Positions 1-6,054 of a stretch of DNA of 6,835 nt are shown here, piece by piece. The first letter of the stretch is position 1. The number at the start of each line of letters is the position of its first letter. This DNA comes from Planctomycetaceae bacterium. Lineage in GTDB: Bacteria > Planctomycetota > Planctomycetia > Planctomycetales > Planctomycetaceae. A model generated the notes under the pieces. It had not been told where the DNA came from. It saw only the letters and a program-made list of their open reading frames with translations, and made no database searches. The stretch lies in the NCBI GenBank assembly GCA_027080405.1, contig JALWSL010000268.1, forward strand, positions 1 through 6,835, read 5' to 3'. The translations under genes were made by a program, and so were the position numbers.

Positions 1-2
1 GC

Positions 3-221
3 GTTTTACGCAAGAGCGAGCAAATTCTGGTTCCGCAACGCGGCGCCCGTTTGGGCAATTTCGGCACCACCTACATCGGCCCGCAAGAAAGTTGGGTGAC
101 GGTGGCAGAATGGATGCAGACATGGGACCCCAACTACGTGATGCCTGTCAACAACAAATACGGCAGCGACGGCAGTCTATGGATCGCCCAAATACACTGG
201 AACAGACCAAACCGTGTCTGA
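3..221 (+). CDS. C-terminal fragment of a probable secreted BNR/sialidase-like protein (5' end outside window)
   Basis: An open frame runs from the window edge to a TGA at 219-221 and encodes 72 residues with no start codon needed inside the window. The tail is rich in Trp, Tyr, Asn and Gly (for example [20 protein letters not shown] and [14 protein letters not shown]). It ends on an aromatic beta-strand-like segment, which is typical of the last blade of an extracellular beta-propeller. The late W-I-A-Q-I-H-W pattern resembles the end of BNR/sialidase-type proteins common in planctomycetes, but no complete Asp-box is visible, so the family is a guess. It converges on dsbD with only 30 bases between the stop codons, and I see no convincing terminator in that gap. 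That it is coding is fairly secure; the function is not. Confidence 0.5.
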   Translation, partial: VLRKSEQILVPQRGARLGNFGTTYIGPQESWVTVAEWMQTWDPNYVMPVNNKYGSDGSLWIAQIHWNRPNRV

Positions 222-251
222 CTCATTTCAGCCTTGTTGCTTCACCTTGGC

Positions 252-2951
252 TTACCGGGAGAACGCGCCGGAATTCATCGCCACTTTTTCGCGTTGCCAT
301 TCTGCCAGCCCTGCTTTCAGAAAGCGGGTGAATTCGCCGGAGTTTCGTTCCTTTCCCTTGTAGCTGCTCAGGATCTTCTTGCCGTCCGGGCTGACAATTG
401 CATACGCAGGCATCGAAACAGACTTGAACCATTCTGCCTGCAAGGTCCGATTCTTCGCGAGCAGCTTTTCAATTTGCTCTTTGTCGCTCATCGCCGGGAT
501 CGTATCGATATAAAGTTGAACGCGAACAAACTTTTCAAGCAGATCCCGATTTTCTTTTTGAGACAGGACATTGATTTCCATAAAGCGGCAATTCACGCAG
601 TTGACGCCGGTGAAATCGTAAAAGAGTGGCTGCTTCTTTGCACCGGCGTAGTTGATGGCCTGCTCCACATCGAGCGCGTAAAGCAGTCCATCATGTTCAA
701 GCGTCGGGCCGAGATCGGCATCTTCCCCTGTTTCAAATGTTGGTGGGGCGAATGCCGCAATCTGCTGCCAGACGGCTCCTTCGGGGGGATGAGCACCGAA
801 GATTCCTGTTGCCAAATACGCGGCAAAACCGAGAAAAGTCATCGCAAAACTGAGTTGAAGCACACCAATGGAATCCGCCGCGGTATCGTGCGGCAATCTG
901 AAAAAGCCGAGCAGATAAATTCCCGCCACGATGCAAATTACCATCCAGGAAGTCATCACCAACGCGTAGTCAAACAGATACGGAACGGAGAACCAGCCGA
1001 TATCGGCCACGCTCAAAAATTTGAAAGCCGCTCCGATTTCGATCAGCCCCATTGTCACTTTCACACGGTTCATCCAACCGCCACTTTGAGGCATTTTTTT
1101 TAGAAAACTCGGGAAGAGCGCCAGGAAGAAAAACGGAGAGGCGAACGCGGTCGAAAAGGCGAGCATACCGAGAATTGGCCAGTAATAATCCCCTTGGGCA
1201 GCCATCGGCAAAAGAGTGCCGACGAATGCAAACGTGCAGGTGAAGGAGACCAGCGTGAAAGTGAGGGACATAAACAGAACACCCAGAAATCCGCCCTGTT
1301 GTTCCTTCGAGGAAGACCAACTCAACATCCAGGACGGGACCTGAATTTCGAACATCCCGAGCATGTTCATCCCGAAGAAAACAAGAACGGCTGCAATGAA
1401 GATGTTCAACCAGGGTAAATTCGCCGCCTCGGTCATGCCGGAACCGCCGAAGAATATCGAAACTGCCAAACCGATTATGGTAAAGGTTCCGATAATTCCC
1501 AGACAGTAAAGAGTTGCCATGCCAATCGCGTTGTGATGTTCTTTCTCGGCCTGTTTCAAAAAGAAACTGACGGTGATCGGAATCATTGGGAACACGCACG
1601 GAGTCAATAGGGCGAGGTATCCGAAAATCACGCCGGTAATCAAAAAGGGAACCAATCCATCCGAGGTGATGTCGCTGCTCTCTTCGACCGGGACAGGTGA
1701 TGATCGTTCGGAAGAAGCCGTTTCGCCGTCAATCCCGTTCTCATCATTTTCGACATTATCGACCGGCGTGTTTGCTGGAGACAGCGGACTGCTGTTGCCC
1801 GTTGCGTTCATGTTTCGTGAAGTCGCATTCTCATTTCCCAGGGTGAATTCAACCGTCTTGGGAGGCAGGCAGCTGCCGGCATCACATAACTGGTAGCGGA
1901 TTGAACCGCTGATATTGCCTGTGAATTCATCAGCGTTCACCCGAAAACGCCGTTGCCAGGTAGCCGTATGATGAAAGATGATGTGCGTGATATCTTTCAG
2001 CGGATGGGTAACTTCCGGTGCTTTGGTAGGCAGAAAAGCGGGATCAATCGGGATCAACCCCGGGCTGCTTTCCACTTTGATGATCGTTGGAAGCCCGGAC
2101 ATGGCCGGATCCTGCGTTTGGGCGTAAATGTGCCAACCGCTCTCCAATGTTGCAGTAATGACAACCGCGACTATCTTTTCAGAAGTATCATTCCTGCCCG
2201 TCTCAAGCAGTTGAACATCAAAATGGACTTTTTCATCTTGACCAGGCAGACCATCAGCGGGAATCTTCGTGCGGGCCAACAGAACGCCTTGCAGGGGAGG
2301 CATTGTTGTTGAATCAGGTTTGCTCGCGGGCGAGGTAGTTGGTGTCTGTTTTGATTTATCGCCCAAAATCATTTTCAAAGTTGGCTGTTTCGATTTCGCT
2401 TTTGGCTTTCCGAGTTGGCCGACAATGGCAATCGGTTTTTCAAACGGGTTGCAACTGTTCGCGTCACAAACCTGGTATTTTAGTGTTCCTTCCAGTTTGG
2501 GGGCTCCATTGCCGGTAACGCGATAAGCTCGCCTCCAGGTGACACCGCCATAAAATTTTTCGAGCCTGGCATTATCGAATAACGGCTCAATGACCGTCTT
2601 CGGTTTTTTGGAAGGAATGAATTTTGCGTCGACCGGATCAAGGCCAATCGTTTCCCTTATGTCGATTTTGGTTTCCGCTCCGACATTCGGATTCTGGGAA
2701 TAAACGTAGGAATCTTTGCCAAGCTGGATCGTGATTTCTGCGGCGACAATCTCCCCTACGGCAGCTTGTTCAGGAACGAATCGCATTGTCACCTTCGGTT
2801 CGCCCGATTTTTCTTCGCCCAATCCCGATAAACCGAAACCATCAAGCGGACTGGCTGGTTGCGCGGCAACTCGCCCAGATCCCAAGCATAAAACTGCTGT
2901 CAGAGCAAGAAGAACCAGAGCCGCATTACTCCATCGATCAATTCCGTTCAT
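252..2951 (-). CDS. dsbD: Thiol:disulfide interchange protein DsbD (protein-disulfide reductase) with two N-terminal alpha domains
   Basis: Inner-membrane reductase that takes electrons from cytoplasmic thioredoxin and passes them through the membrane to periplasmic thiol proteins (known role of the family). It has 899 residues; E. coli DsbD has about 565. A signal peptide covers residues 1-30, with a hydrophobic core and a likely cut after RVAA. Two DsbD-alpha-like beta domains follow, at about 51-180 and 219-372. Each carries a CX4C pair (C162/C167 in VCDANSC; C356/C361 in LCDAGSC). Residues 373-430 form an Asn/Ser/Glu-rich linker. About eight membrane segments span 432-717 and hold the expected intramembrane cysteines C452 (LLTPCVFPMIP) and C572 (SFTCTFAFVG). 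A C-terminal thioredoxin domain (about 755-885) has C785-V-N-C788 and the later cis-Pro region SMPAY. The ATG is preceded by AAGGGG about 10 bases upstream. The gene diverges from ispF. The duplicated alpha domain is the main oddity. Confidence 0.93.
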   Translation of the reverse strand: MNGIDRWSNAALVLLALTAVLCLGSGRVAAQPASPLDGFGLSGLGEEKSGEPKVTMRFVPEQAAVGEIVAAEITIQLGKDSYVYSQNPNVGAETKIDIRETIGLDPVDAKFIPSKKPKTVIEPLFDNARLEKFYGGVTWRRAYRVTGNGAPKLEGTLKYQVCDANSCNPFEKPIAIVGQLGKPKAKSKQPTLKMILGDKSKQTPTTSPASKPDSTTMPPLQGVLLARTKIPADGLPGQDEKVHFDVQLLETGRNDTSEKIVAVVITATLESGWHIYAQTQDPAMSGLPTIIKVESSPGLIPIDPAFLPTKAPEVTHPLKDITHIIFHHTATWQRRFRVNADEFTGNISGSIRYQLCDAGSCLPPKTVEFTLGNENATSRNMNATGNSSPLSPANTPVDNVENDENGIDGETASSERSSPVPVEESSDITSDGLVPFLITGVIFGYLALLTPCVFPMIPITVSFFLKQAEKEHHNAIGMATLYCLGIIGTFTIIGLAVSIFFGGSGMTEAANLPWLNIFIAAVLVFFGMNMLGMFEIQVPSWMLSWSSSKEQQGGFLGVLFMSLTFTLVSFTCTFAFVGTLLPMAAQGDYYWPILGMLAFSTAFASPFFFLALFPSFLKKMPQSGGWMNRVKVTMGLIEIGAAFKFLSVADIGWFSVPYLFDYALVMTSWMVICIVAGIYLLGFFRLPHDTAADSIGVLQLSFAMTFLGFAAYLATGIFGAHPPEGAVWQQIAAFAPPTFETGEDADLGPTLEHDGLLYALDVEQAINYAGAKKQPLFYDFTGVNCVNCRFMEINVLSQKENRDLLEKFVRVQLYIDTIPAMSDKEQIEKLLAKNRTLQAEWFKSVSMPAYAIVSPDGKKILSSYKGKERNSGEFTRFLKAGLAEWQREKVAMNSGAFSR

Positions 2952-3029
2952 CGAACAGAGACCCCTTGTTTGAGTTCTTTATTTACGTGATGCCTGGTGC
3001 TGCAAGCATTTCTACCACAAATTACCCAG

Positions 3030-3058
3030 TGTAACGGTTGTAACCTGAACTAACCAGT
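3030..3058. repeat. Phased TAAC direct repeats in the dsbD leader
   Basis: TAAC occurs at 3032, 3041 and 3051, about one helical turn apart. The first two copies are extended to TGTAAC. GGTTGTAACC at 3036-3045 also forms a small palindrome. The block lies just downstream of the predicted dsbD start point and could be a binding array for a regulator on one face of the DNA. The unit is short, so chance is possible. Confidence 0.25.
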
Positions 3059-3083
3059 AAAACCGGCGTTTGTCGCACCCGGT

Positions 3084-3112
3084 ATTATAGGACTGGCCCA
3101 GCGAGCGGTTAA
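3084..3112 (-). promoter_or_regulatory. Predicted sigma-70-type promoter of dsbD
   Basis: Read on the minus strand, a perfect TATAAT (+ strand 3084-3089) lies 17 bases downstream of TTAACC (3107-3112), which matches four of six positions of TTGACA. Transcription would begin near 3076 and give dsbD a leader of about 125 bases. This is a pattern match, not a mapped start. Confidence 0.5.
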
Positions 3113-3135
3113 GTTCAAAATTGAGCTGGTCGCTA

Positions 3136-3157
3136 AATAGTTCCCATGCGAACTATT
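3136..3157. repeat. Perfect 8-bp inverted repeat, operator-like dyad
   Basis: AATAGTTC at 3136-3143 and GAACTATT at 3150-3157 are exact reverse complements separated by six bases. The 22-bp dyad lies between the predicted dsbD promoter (3084-3112) and ispF promoter (3262-3290). Its size and symmetry suit a site for a dimeric regulator. No T-tract follows on either strand, so it does not look like a terminator. Confidence 0.4.
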
Positions 3158-3211
3158 ATCGGTCAGCCCCCTCCTTCTGTCCGTAATTTGCTTCACAAAA
3201 AACAAATCTTT

Positions 3212-3252
3212 CGGGGAGGAAGGCCAGTTTTGTGCAAACCCCTTCCTTCCCG
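3212..3252. repeat. 12-bp GC-rich hairpin upstream of ispF
   Basis: CGGGGAGGAAGG (3212-3223) pairs with CCTTCCTTCCCG (3241-3252) over 12 positions with one G-T wobble. Inside the 17-base loop, GTTT (3227-3230) can pair with AAAC (3236-3239). On the minus strand the stem is followed after a few bases by a T-rich run (TTTGTTTTTT), so a terminator for an antisense transcript is possible but weak. On the plus strand no T-tract follows. Confidence 0.4.
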
Positions 3253-3261
3253 CTCTACTGG

Positions 3262-3290
3262 TTGTTAGATGCAACGGTAGAACATAGAAT
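3262..3290 (+). promoter_or_regulatory. Predicted promoter of ispF(-ruvC)
   Basis: TTGTTA (3262-3267, four of six to TTGACA) is followed after exactly 17 bases by TAGAAT (3285-3290, five of six to TATAAT). The start point would fall near 3297, leaving a leader of about 50 bases before the preferred GTG start of ispF. The -35 box sits inside the hairpin at 3254-3281. Pattern match only. Confidence 0.5.
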
Positions 3291-3333
3291 TCATTTCGTG
3301 AAAATAGCATGAAATCTGTTCATGGGAATAGAT

Positions 3334-3339
3334 GAAGGG
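3334..3339 (+). promoter_or_regulatory. Ribosome-binding site deciding the ispF start
   Basis: GAAGGG lies six bases before the GTG at 3346. The upstream in-frame ATG at 3322 has no purine-rich site before it. This supports the shorter reading frame. Confidence 0.5.
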
Positions 3340-3345
3340 TACGTT

Positions 3346-3831
3346 GTGGAGTTCAATCTGAGAATCGGGGAAGGTCATGATACGCATCGCCTTGTTCCTG
3401 GTCGCAAATTCATATTGGGGGGAATTGAAATTCCGCATCCGTTTGGTCCAATCGGGCACAGCGATGCAGATGTGCTGTTTCACGCGATTACCGACGCACT
3501 ACTTGGTGCCGTCGGACAGGGAGATATCGGCGAGTTGTTCCCTGACACCGAGGAAGTGAACCGGGACGTCAATTCCGAATTCTTCCTTGCCGCTGCCTTG
3601 GAGCGGATTCGTCAGGAAAGTTGGCAAATCATCAATTTGGACTGCACGGTTTTTGCCCAACAACCTAAACTTTCGTCTTACAAGGGAAAAATTTGCACTA
3701 ACATCGCGCGGGTGTTGCAAGTCGACCCACAACGGGTCAACATCAAAGCCAAGACAGGTGAAAAAGTTGGCCCGATTGGTCGAGCCGAAGCGATTTCAGC
3801 CACTGCGGTAGTGCTGATTGCCAAACCATGA
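3346..3831 (+). CDS. ispF: 2-C-methyl-D-erythritol 2,4-cyclodiphosphate synthase IspF
   Basis: Cytoplasmic enzyme of the MEP isoprenoid pathway. It converts CDP-methylerythritol 2-phosphate to methylerythritol 2,4-cyclodiphosphate with release of CMP, and family members act as trimers. The product has 161 residues, normal for the family. Metal ligands appear as D12 and H14 in GEGHDTHR and H46 in HSDADVLFHAITDALLGA. The DIGELFPDT motif covers 60-68, and the C-terminal KAKTGEKVGPIGR segment (134-146) matches the nucleotide-binding region. I chose the GTG because it has GAAGGG six bases upstream and leaves only a few residues before the usual LRIG start. An in-frame ATG at 3322 would add eight residues but lacks a binding site. 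ruvC follows after 57 bases on the same strand. It is complete, with no missing key residue. Confidence 0.93.
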   Translation: MEFNLRIGEGHDTHRLVPGRKFILGGIEIPHPFGPIGHSDADVLFHAITDALLGAVGQGDIGELFPDTEEVNRDVNSEFFLAAALERIRQESWQIINLDCTVFAQQPKLSSYKGKICTNIARVLQVDPQRVNIKAKTGEKVGPIGRAEAISATAVVLIAKP

Positions 3832-3876
3832 AAAGAGCTGGCCGTATTGGCGCCATGTAAGGCACAAAAGCGGCTC

Positions 3877-3885
3877 AAGGAAGGA
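3877..3885 (+). promoter_or_regulatory. Strong ribosome-binding site deciding the ruvC start
   Basis: AAGGAAGGA contains a Shine-Dalgarno core, AAGGA at 3877-3881, seven bases before the GTG at 3889. It rules in favour of that GTG over the in-frame TTG at 3847, which is upstream of this site. Confidence 0.65.
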
Positions 3886-3888
3886 CAT

Positions 3889-4383
3889 GTGCAACGAATT
3901 TTGGGAATTGATCCTGGATTGACCAGAACCGGCTACGGTTTACTCCATGCGGAGAATGGAAAGGTCATTCTTGATGAGGGAGGTGTGATTGCAACCGGGG
4001 CGGATCAACCGCTTGCAGATCGTATTCACGAAATCGCCAGCGAGGTGCGCGATCTTATCAATGAGTGGTCGCCAGAAGTGATGGTGATTGAACAGGTTTT
4101 TTCGTTGGGAAAAAACCCGAAAAGTGCAATCCTGCTGGCTCATTTACGCGGGGCACTACTGTATGTGGCTCGTGATAAAGACCTGCAAGTAGTGCATTAC
4201 CGGCCAACTGAAATCAAAAAATTACTGACCGGACACGGTCGAGCCAGCAAGGAACAGATGCAATCGGTTATCAAAACAGAACTCGGTTTAACCGAAGTCC
4301 CCCGACCGCACGATGTTGCAGATGCTCTCGCGATTGCGCTGTGCCATCTGCATTCCCGTTTTCATGAACCTGGCCTGATGTAG
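3889..4383 (+). CDS. ruvC: Crossover junction endodeoxyribonuclease RuvC
   Basis: Holliday-junction resolvase with an RNase H-like fold. The dimer cuts four-way junctions symmetrically after branch migration by RuvAB (known role). The product has 164 residues; E. coli RuvC has 173. The family start is clear: QRILGIDPGLTRTGYG, with first acidic residue D8. E68 lies in VMVIEQVF, and the C-terminal RPHDVADALAIALCH supplies D142 and D145, completing the four-acid active site. KNPKSAILLAHLRG (75-88) and the Y104-RPTEIKK stretch are also typical. GTG was chosen as start because of the strong binding site seven bases upstream and because it places the protein exactly at the family N-terminus. The gene lies 57 bases after ispF and probably shares its transcript. 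No ruvA or ruvB is in the window. Confidence 0.94.
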   Translation: MQRILGIDPGLTRTGYGLLHAENGKVILDEGGVIATGADQPLADRIHEIASEVRDLINEWSPEVMVIEQVFSLGKNPKSAILLAHLRGALLYVARDKDLQVVHYRPTEIKKLLTGHGRASKEQMQSVIKTELGLTEVPRPHDVADALAIALCHLHSRFHEPGLM

Positions 4384-4401
4384 TCGTCACCAGGCCAGTT
4401 C
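4366..4401. terminator. Hairpin at the ruvC 3' end, possible bidirectional terminator
   Basis: CTGGCCTG (4370-4377) and CAGGCCAG (4391-4398) pair perfectly. The stem can be extended by GAA (4366-4368) with TTC (4399-4401) across one bulged C, giving 11 pairs around a 13-base loop that holds the ruvC stop codon. It lies where ruvC converges with the LarA-like gene. No T-tract follows on either strand, so it is not a canonical intrinsic terminator; it may protect or pause 3' ends instead. Confidence 0.5.
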
Positions 4402-4423
4402 CTCGCAGATTTGCCATCACGAC

Positions 4424-5635
4424 CTAGTCGTTTTCTACGTAAACGAAGGGGCCTCCATTGAGCAGGCAGCAGGAATCAGCCCCTTGAATTGCCTTTCGCA
4501 TTTCATCCTGATTGGATAGCGGAATACAATACAGATTTTCCAGTAAATCCGGCTCCAGATTACTCAACAGATACAGCCTGCTTGCCTGAGCCAGAGACAC
4601 CATCGCGTGCAGCGCTTTGGCTTCCGGGGAGTCCAGACTATTCAATAGACGCAACGCATCGCTGAGGTCGTCACACATTGTTAAGGGGTCGATCAACTCA
4701 CGGGGCAACTCTTTCAGGTCCGTCAACAACATGACACGGCCATGGGCCTGAACAAGAGAGCGGGCGGCTTGGCAGGTGCGTGTTATGGCGTACCAGAGAT
4801 TGCACCCTGGCTCAGTCGGCAAGGATATCACCACCGTTTCAACACGTTTTTGATTCTGAATACGCCAATGCCGATCAAGCAAGTTGACCGCTTCGCGATA
4901 GACGGCGTCATTCGCCCCACAGATCACATGCCCCAGCTTTCCAGATCGCGATGGAATGACCTGAACTGTGTATTGCAATCCGAGTAACCAGCCGACTTCG
5001 TCAATCGTTTGACGCGTGCCACGTGATGTTTCCGGAGTCAAATCCTGTTGACTTCCCGCGTGAAACTTCTCCTGTTCCTCTTTCGAAGCAAAACTGGGGT
5101 AGACTGTCGAGCATGTTCCACGATATCCCCACTTCTCATCAAAACCGAAAGGCCCCACCGAGATGACGAAATCAGCCTCTCCAATTTCTTCGGGTAGATA
5201 AATTCGCTGTCCTTCCGCGGTGGAAGCGAGATAGACACTACGTCCTTTCATTGCCTCAGAGTGGGAGATAATTGTTCCCACGGTAGCAGGAGAAAGATTG
5301 GCGGGCAAATCCCGTTCGTTGATCTCCCGATTCAGCACCACTCGGATTGCATCACCTTCTATCCCCGCCGACAGGAGTCGTTTGCGTAAAGCGGCGACAA
5401 TTTCCGGCCAACAGGGGGTTTCAGGATCGACAACAATCGCAATACGGTCTCCCGGAACAACCGCCCGTTCAACTCCCGGATATTCCAGTGGTTCATCGAG
5501 TGCCGACTGAATCGTCAACTCCGGTTGGGAAACCGTCTCCGGCCCCAGATGCTGCCAAACAGATTTTTTGCAGTCAATTTCACATTCAAATTTTTTTCCG
5601 TGTCCGTAGGACAGGGTGAATTTACGCAATTTCAT
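4424..5635 (-). CDS. LarA-like (lactate racemase domain, DUF2088) protein lacking the canonical active-site residues
   Basis: The 403-residue product follows the LarA plan: an N-terminal domain with DRIAIVVDPETP (63-74) and an alpha/beta half ending in IRVVLN (97-102), then a second domain with EVGWLLGLQYTVQVI (213-227) and ETVVISLP (266-273). Lactobacillus plantarum LarA has 424 residues. LarA uses a nickel-pincer cofactor bound to Lys184, with His108 and His174 as acid/base. Aligning WGYRGTCSTVYPSFA (169-183) to the LarA segment GFSGGxKxxLPGxA puts Ser176 where Lys184 should be and Asp166 where His174 should be. The GTHR motif holding His108 is replaced by NREINE (102-107). The fold seems kept but racemase activity is unlikely. 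Eleven cysteines are present. I chose ATG 5635 because it matches the family start and lies downstream of the predicted promoter; ATG 5662 is possible. The true function is unknown. Confidence 0.75.
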   Translation of the reverse strand: MKLRKFTLSYGHGKKFECEIDCKKSVWQHLGPETVSQPELTIQSALDEPLEYPGVERAVVPGDRIAIVVDPETPCWPEIVAALRKRLLSAGIEGDAIRVVLNREINERDLPANLSPATVGTIISHSEAMKGRSVYLASTAEGQRIYLPEEIGEADFVISVGPFGFDEKWGYRGTCSTVYPSFASKEEQEKFHAGSQQDLTPETSRGTRQTIDEVGWLLGLQYTVQVIPSRSGKLGHVICGANDAVYREAVNLLDRHWRIQNQKRVETVVISLPTEPGCNLWYAITRTCQAARSLVQAHGRVMLLTDLKELPRELIDPLTMCDDLSDALRLLNSLDSPEAKALHAMVSLAQASRLYLLSNLEPDLLENLYCIPLSNQDEMRKAIQGADSCCLLNGGPFVYVEND

Positions 5636-6054
5636 ATCCTTTTGAGGGTTGTCTCTCGCCATTTCTTGACTGGCAAACTGATAGATAAAGATTAAGGCGA
5701 GTTTCCTGTTTCGTGAGGAATACGTCAATCAATCGCAATTATACTGAAAATATGCCACACTGTCCGCAAACCGTTTTCAGATCACGGGCCGGGATTCCGG
5801 TTTCATGGTCCGATATCCAATCGGTTTGCCGGTTCTGCAACGATCTTCCCGCGATATACAATCTTCCTGTGGTGAGAGAGTAGTGCAAGGTGATATTCTG
5901 TACCAGAGAAGATAAGTGATTGTCAGTAGAGTATAGCACCTTATTCGCTGTTCACATTTGCTCTGTTCCGGAAATTGATGTTTCTTGCTTCGGATAATCT
6001 GGTCAAGTTCTGCTTCAAATCAGTTCAATCAGGAATTTGAGACTCGGCGGTTTC
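5636..6054. other. Divergent intergenic region between the LarA-like gene and the sigma factor
   Basis: About 420 bases without a convincing gene. Apart from the LarA-like promoter, it has small inverted repeats: CCGG-GATT-CCGG at 5789-5800, CCGAT/ATCGG at 5810-5824, and TCAAAT/ATTTGA at 6015-6040. A TTGTCA at 5920-5925 (five of six to a -35 box) has no good partner 16-18 bases downstream. GGAAAT at 5970-5975 followed by CGGAT at 5991-5995 is loosely like an ECF-type -35/-10 pair and could mean autoregulation, but the spacing is a little short. A 44-codon open frame (5752-5886, +) with three cysteines is noted but not called. Confidence 0.4.
5738..5766 (-). promoter_or_regulatory. Predicted promoter of the LarA-like gene
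   Basis: On the minus strand a perfect TATAAT (+ strand 5738-5743) follows CGGACA (5761-5766, four of six to TTGACA) with a 17-base spacer. The start would be near 5730, giving a leader of about 95 bases to the ATG at 5635. This argues against the far-upstream TTG at 5728 as the protein start. Confidence 0.5.

Larger units (their letters stand above)
2952..3345. other. Divergent dsbD-ispF intergenic region rich in inverted repeats; candidate structured RNA or operator region
   Basis: No convincing gene is present. Inverted repeats seen: ACCGGCG/CGC-CGGT with a 3-base bulge at 3062-3083; an imperfect 16-step stem at 3100-3134 (14 pairs, three of them G-T, loop CAA); a perfect 8-bp stem at 3136-3157; a 12-bp stem at 3212-3252 with a 4-bp inner stem; and an 11-pair stem at 3254-3281 with one bulged G. 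The segments 3010-3016 (TTCTACC) and 3276-3282 (GGTAGAA) could also pair at long range as an alternative. The predicted ispF promoter lies at the downstream end, so most of these arms would not be in the main ispF transcript. They could be protein-binding sites, an upstream-initiated leader, or a small RNA. I recognised none of the signature sequences I looked for (SRP RNA, tmRNA, RNase P RNA, 6S RNA). Confidence 0.35.

Noticed and set aside
222..251. Possible terminator between the first gene fragment and dsbD (AGCC...GGCT)
   Set aside because: Only four pairs can form before mismatches, and there is no T-tract.
234..1103. 289-codon open frame on the + strand, antisense to dsbD
   Set aside because: It lies wholly opposite the thioredoxin and membrane part of dsbD, which has clear family motifs. 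The antisense product shows no recognisable domain, membrane pattern or ribosome-binding site.
970..1599. 209-codon open frame on the - strand overlapping dsbD in another frame
   Set aside because: It is a frame-shifted reading of the dsbD membrane region, rich in Arg, His and Phe, with no domain.
3050..3310. 86-codon - strand frame in the dsbD-ispF gap
   Set aside because: It spans the hairpins and both predicted promoters, shows no domain, and has low-complexity, irregular composition.
3855..3860. Minimal start-stop ATGTAA ahead of ruvC
   Set aside because: It has no ribosome-binding site before it, and such hexamers are common by chance.
5752..5886. 44-codon + strand frame starting MPHCPQ and containing CRFC, loosely like a small zinc ribbon
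   Set aside because: It has no ribosome-binding site, only three cysteines in poor spacing, and overlaps the -35 region of the LarA-like promoter. A chance open frame is more likely.
5739..5939. 66-codon - strand frame (GTG start) ending near the LarA-like promoter
   Set aside because: There is no binding site or recognisable domain, and its 3' end overlaps the predicted -10 and -35 boxes of the LarA-like gene.
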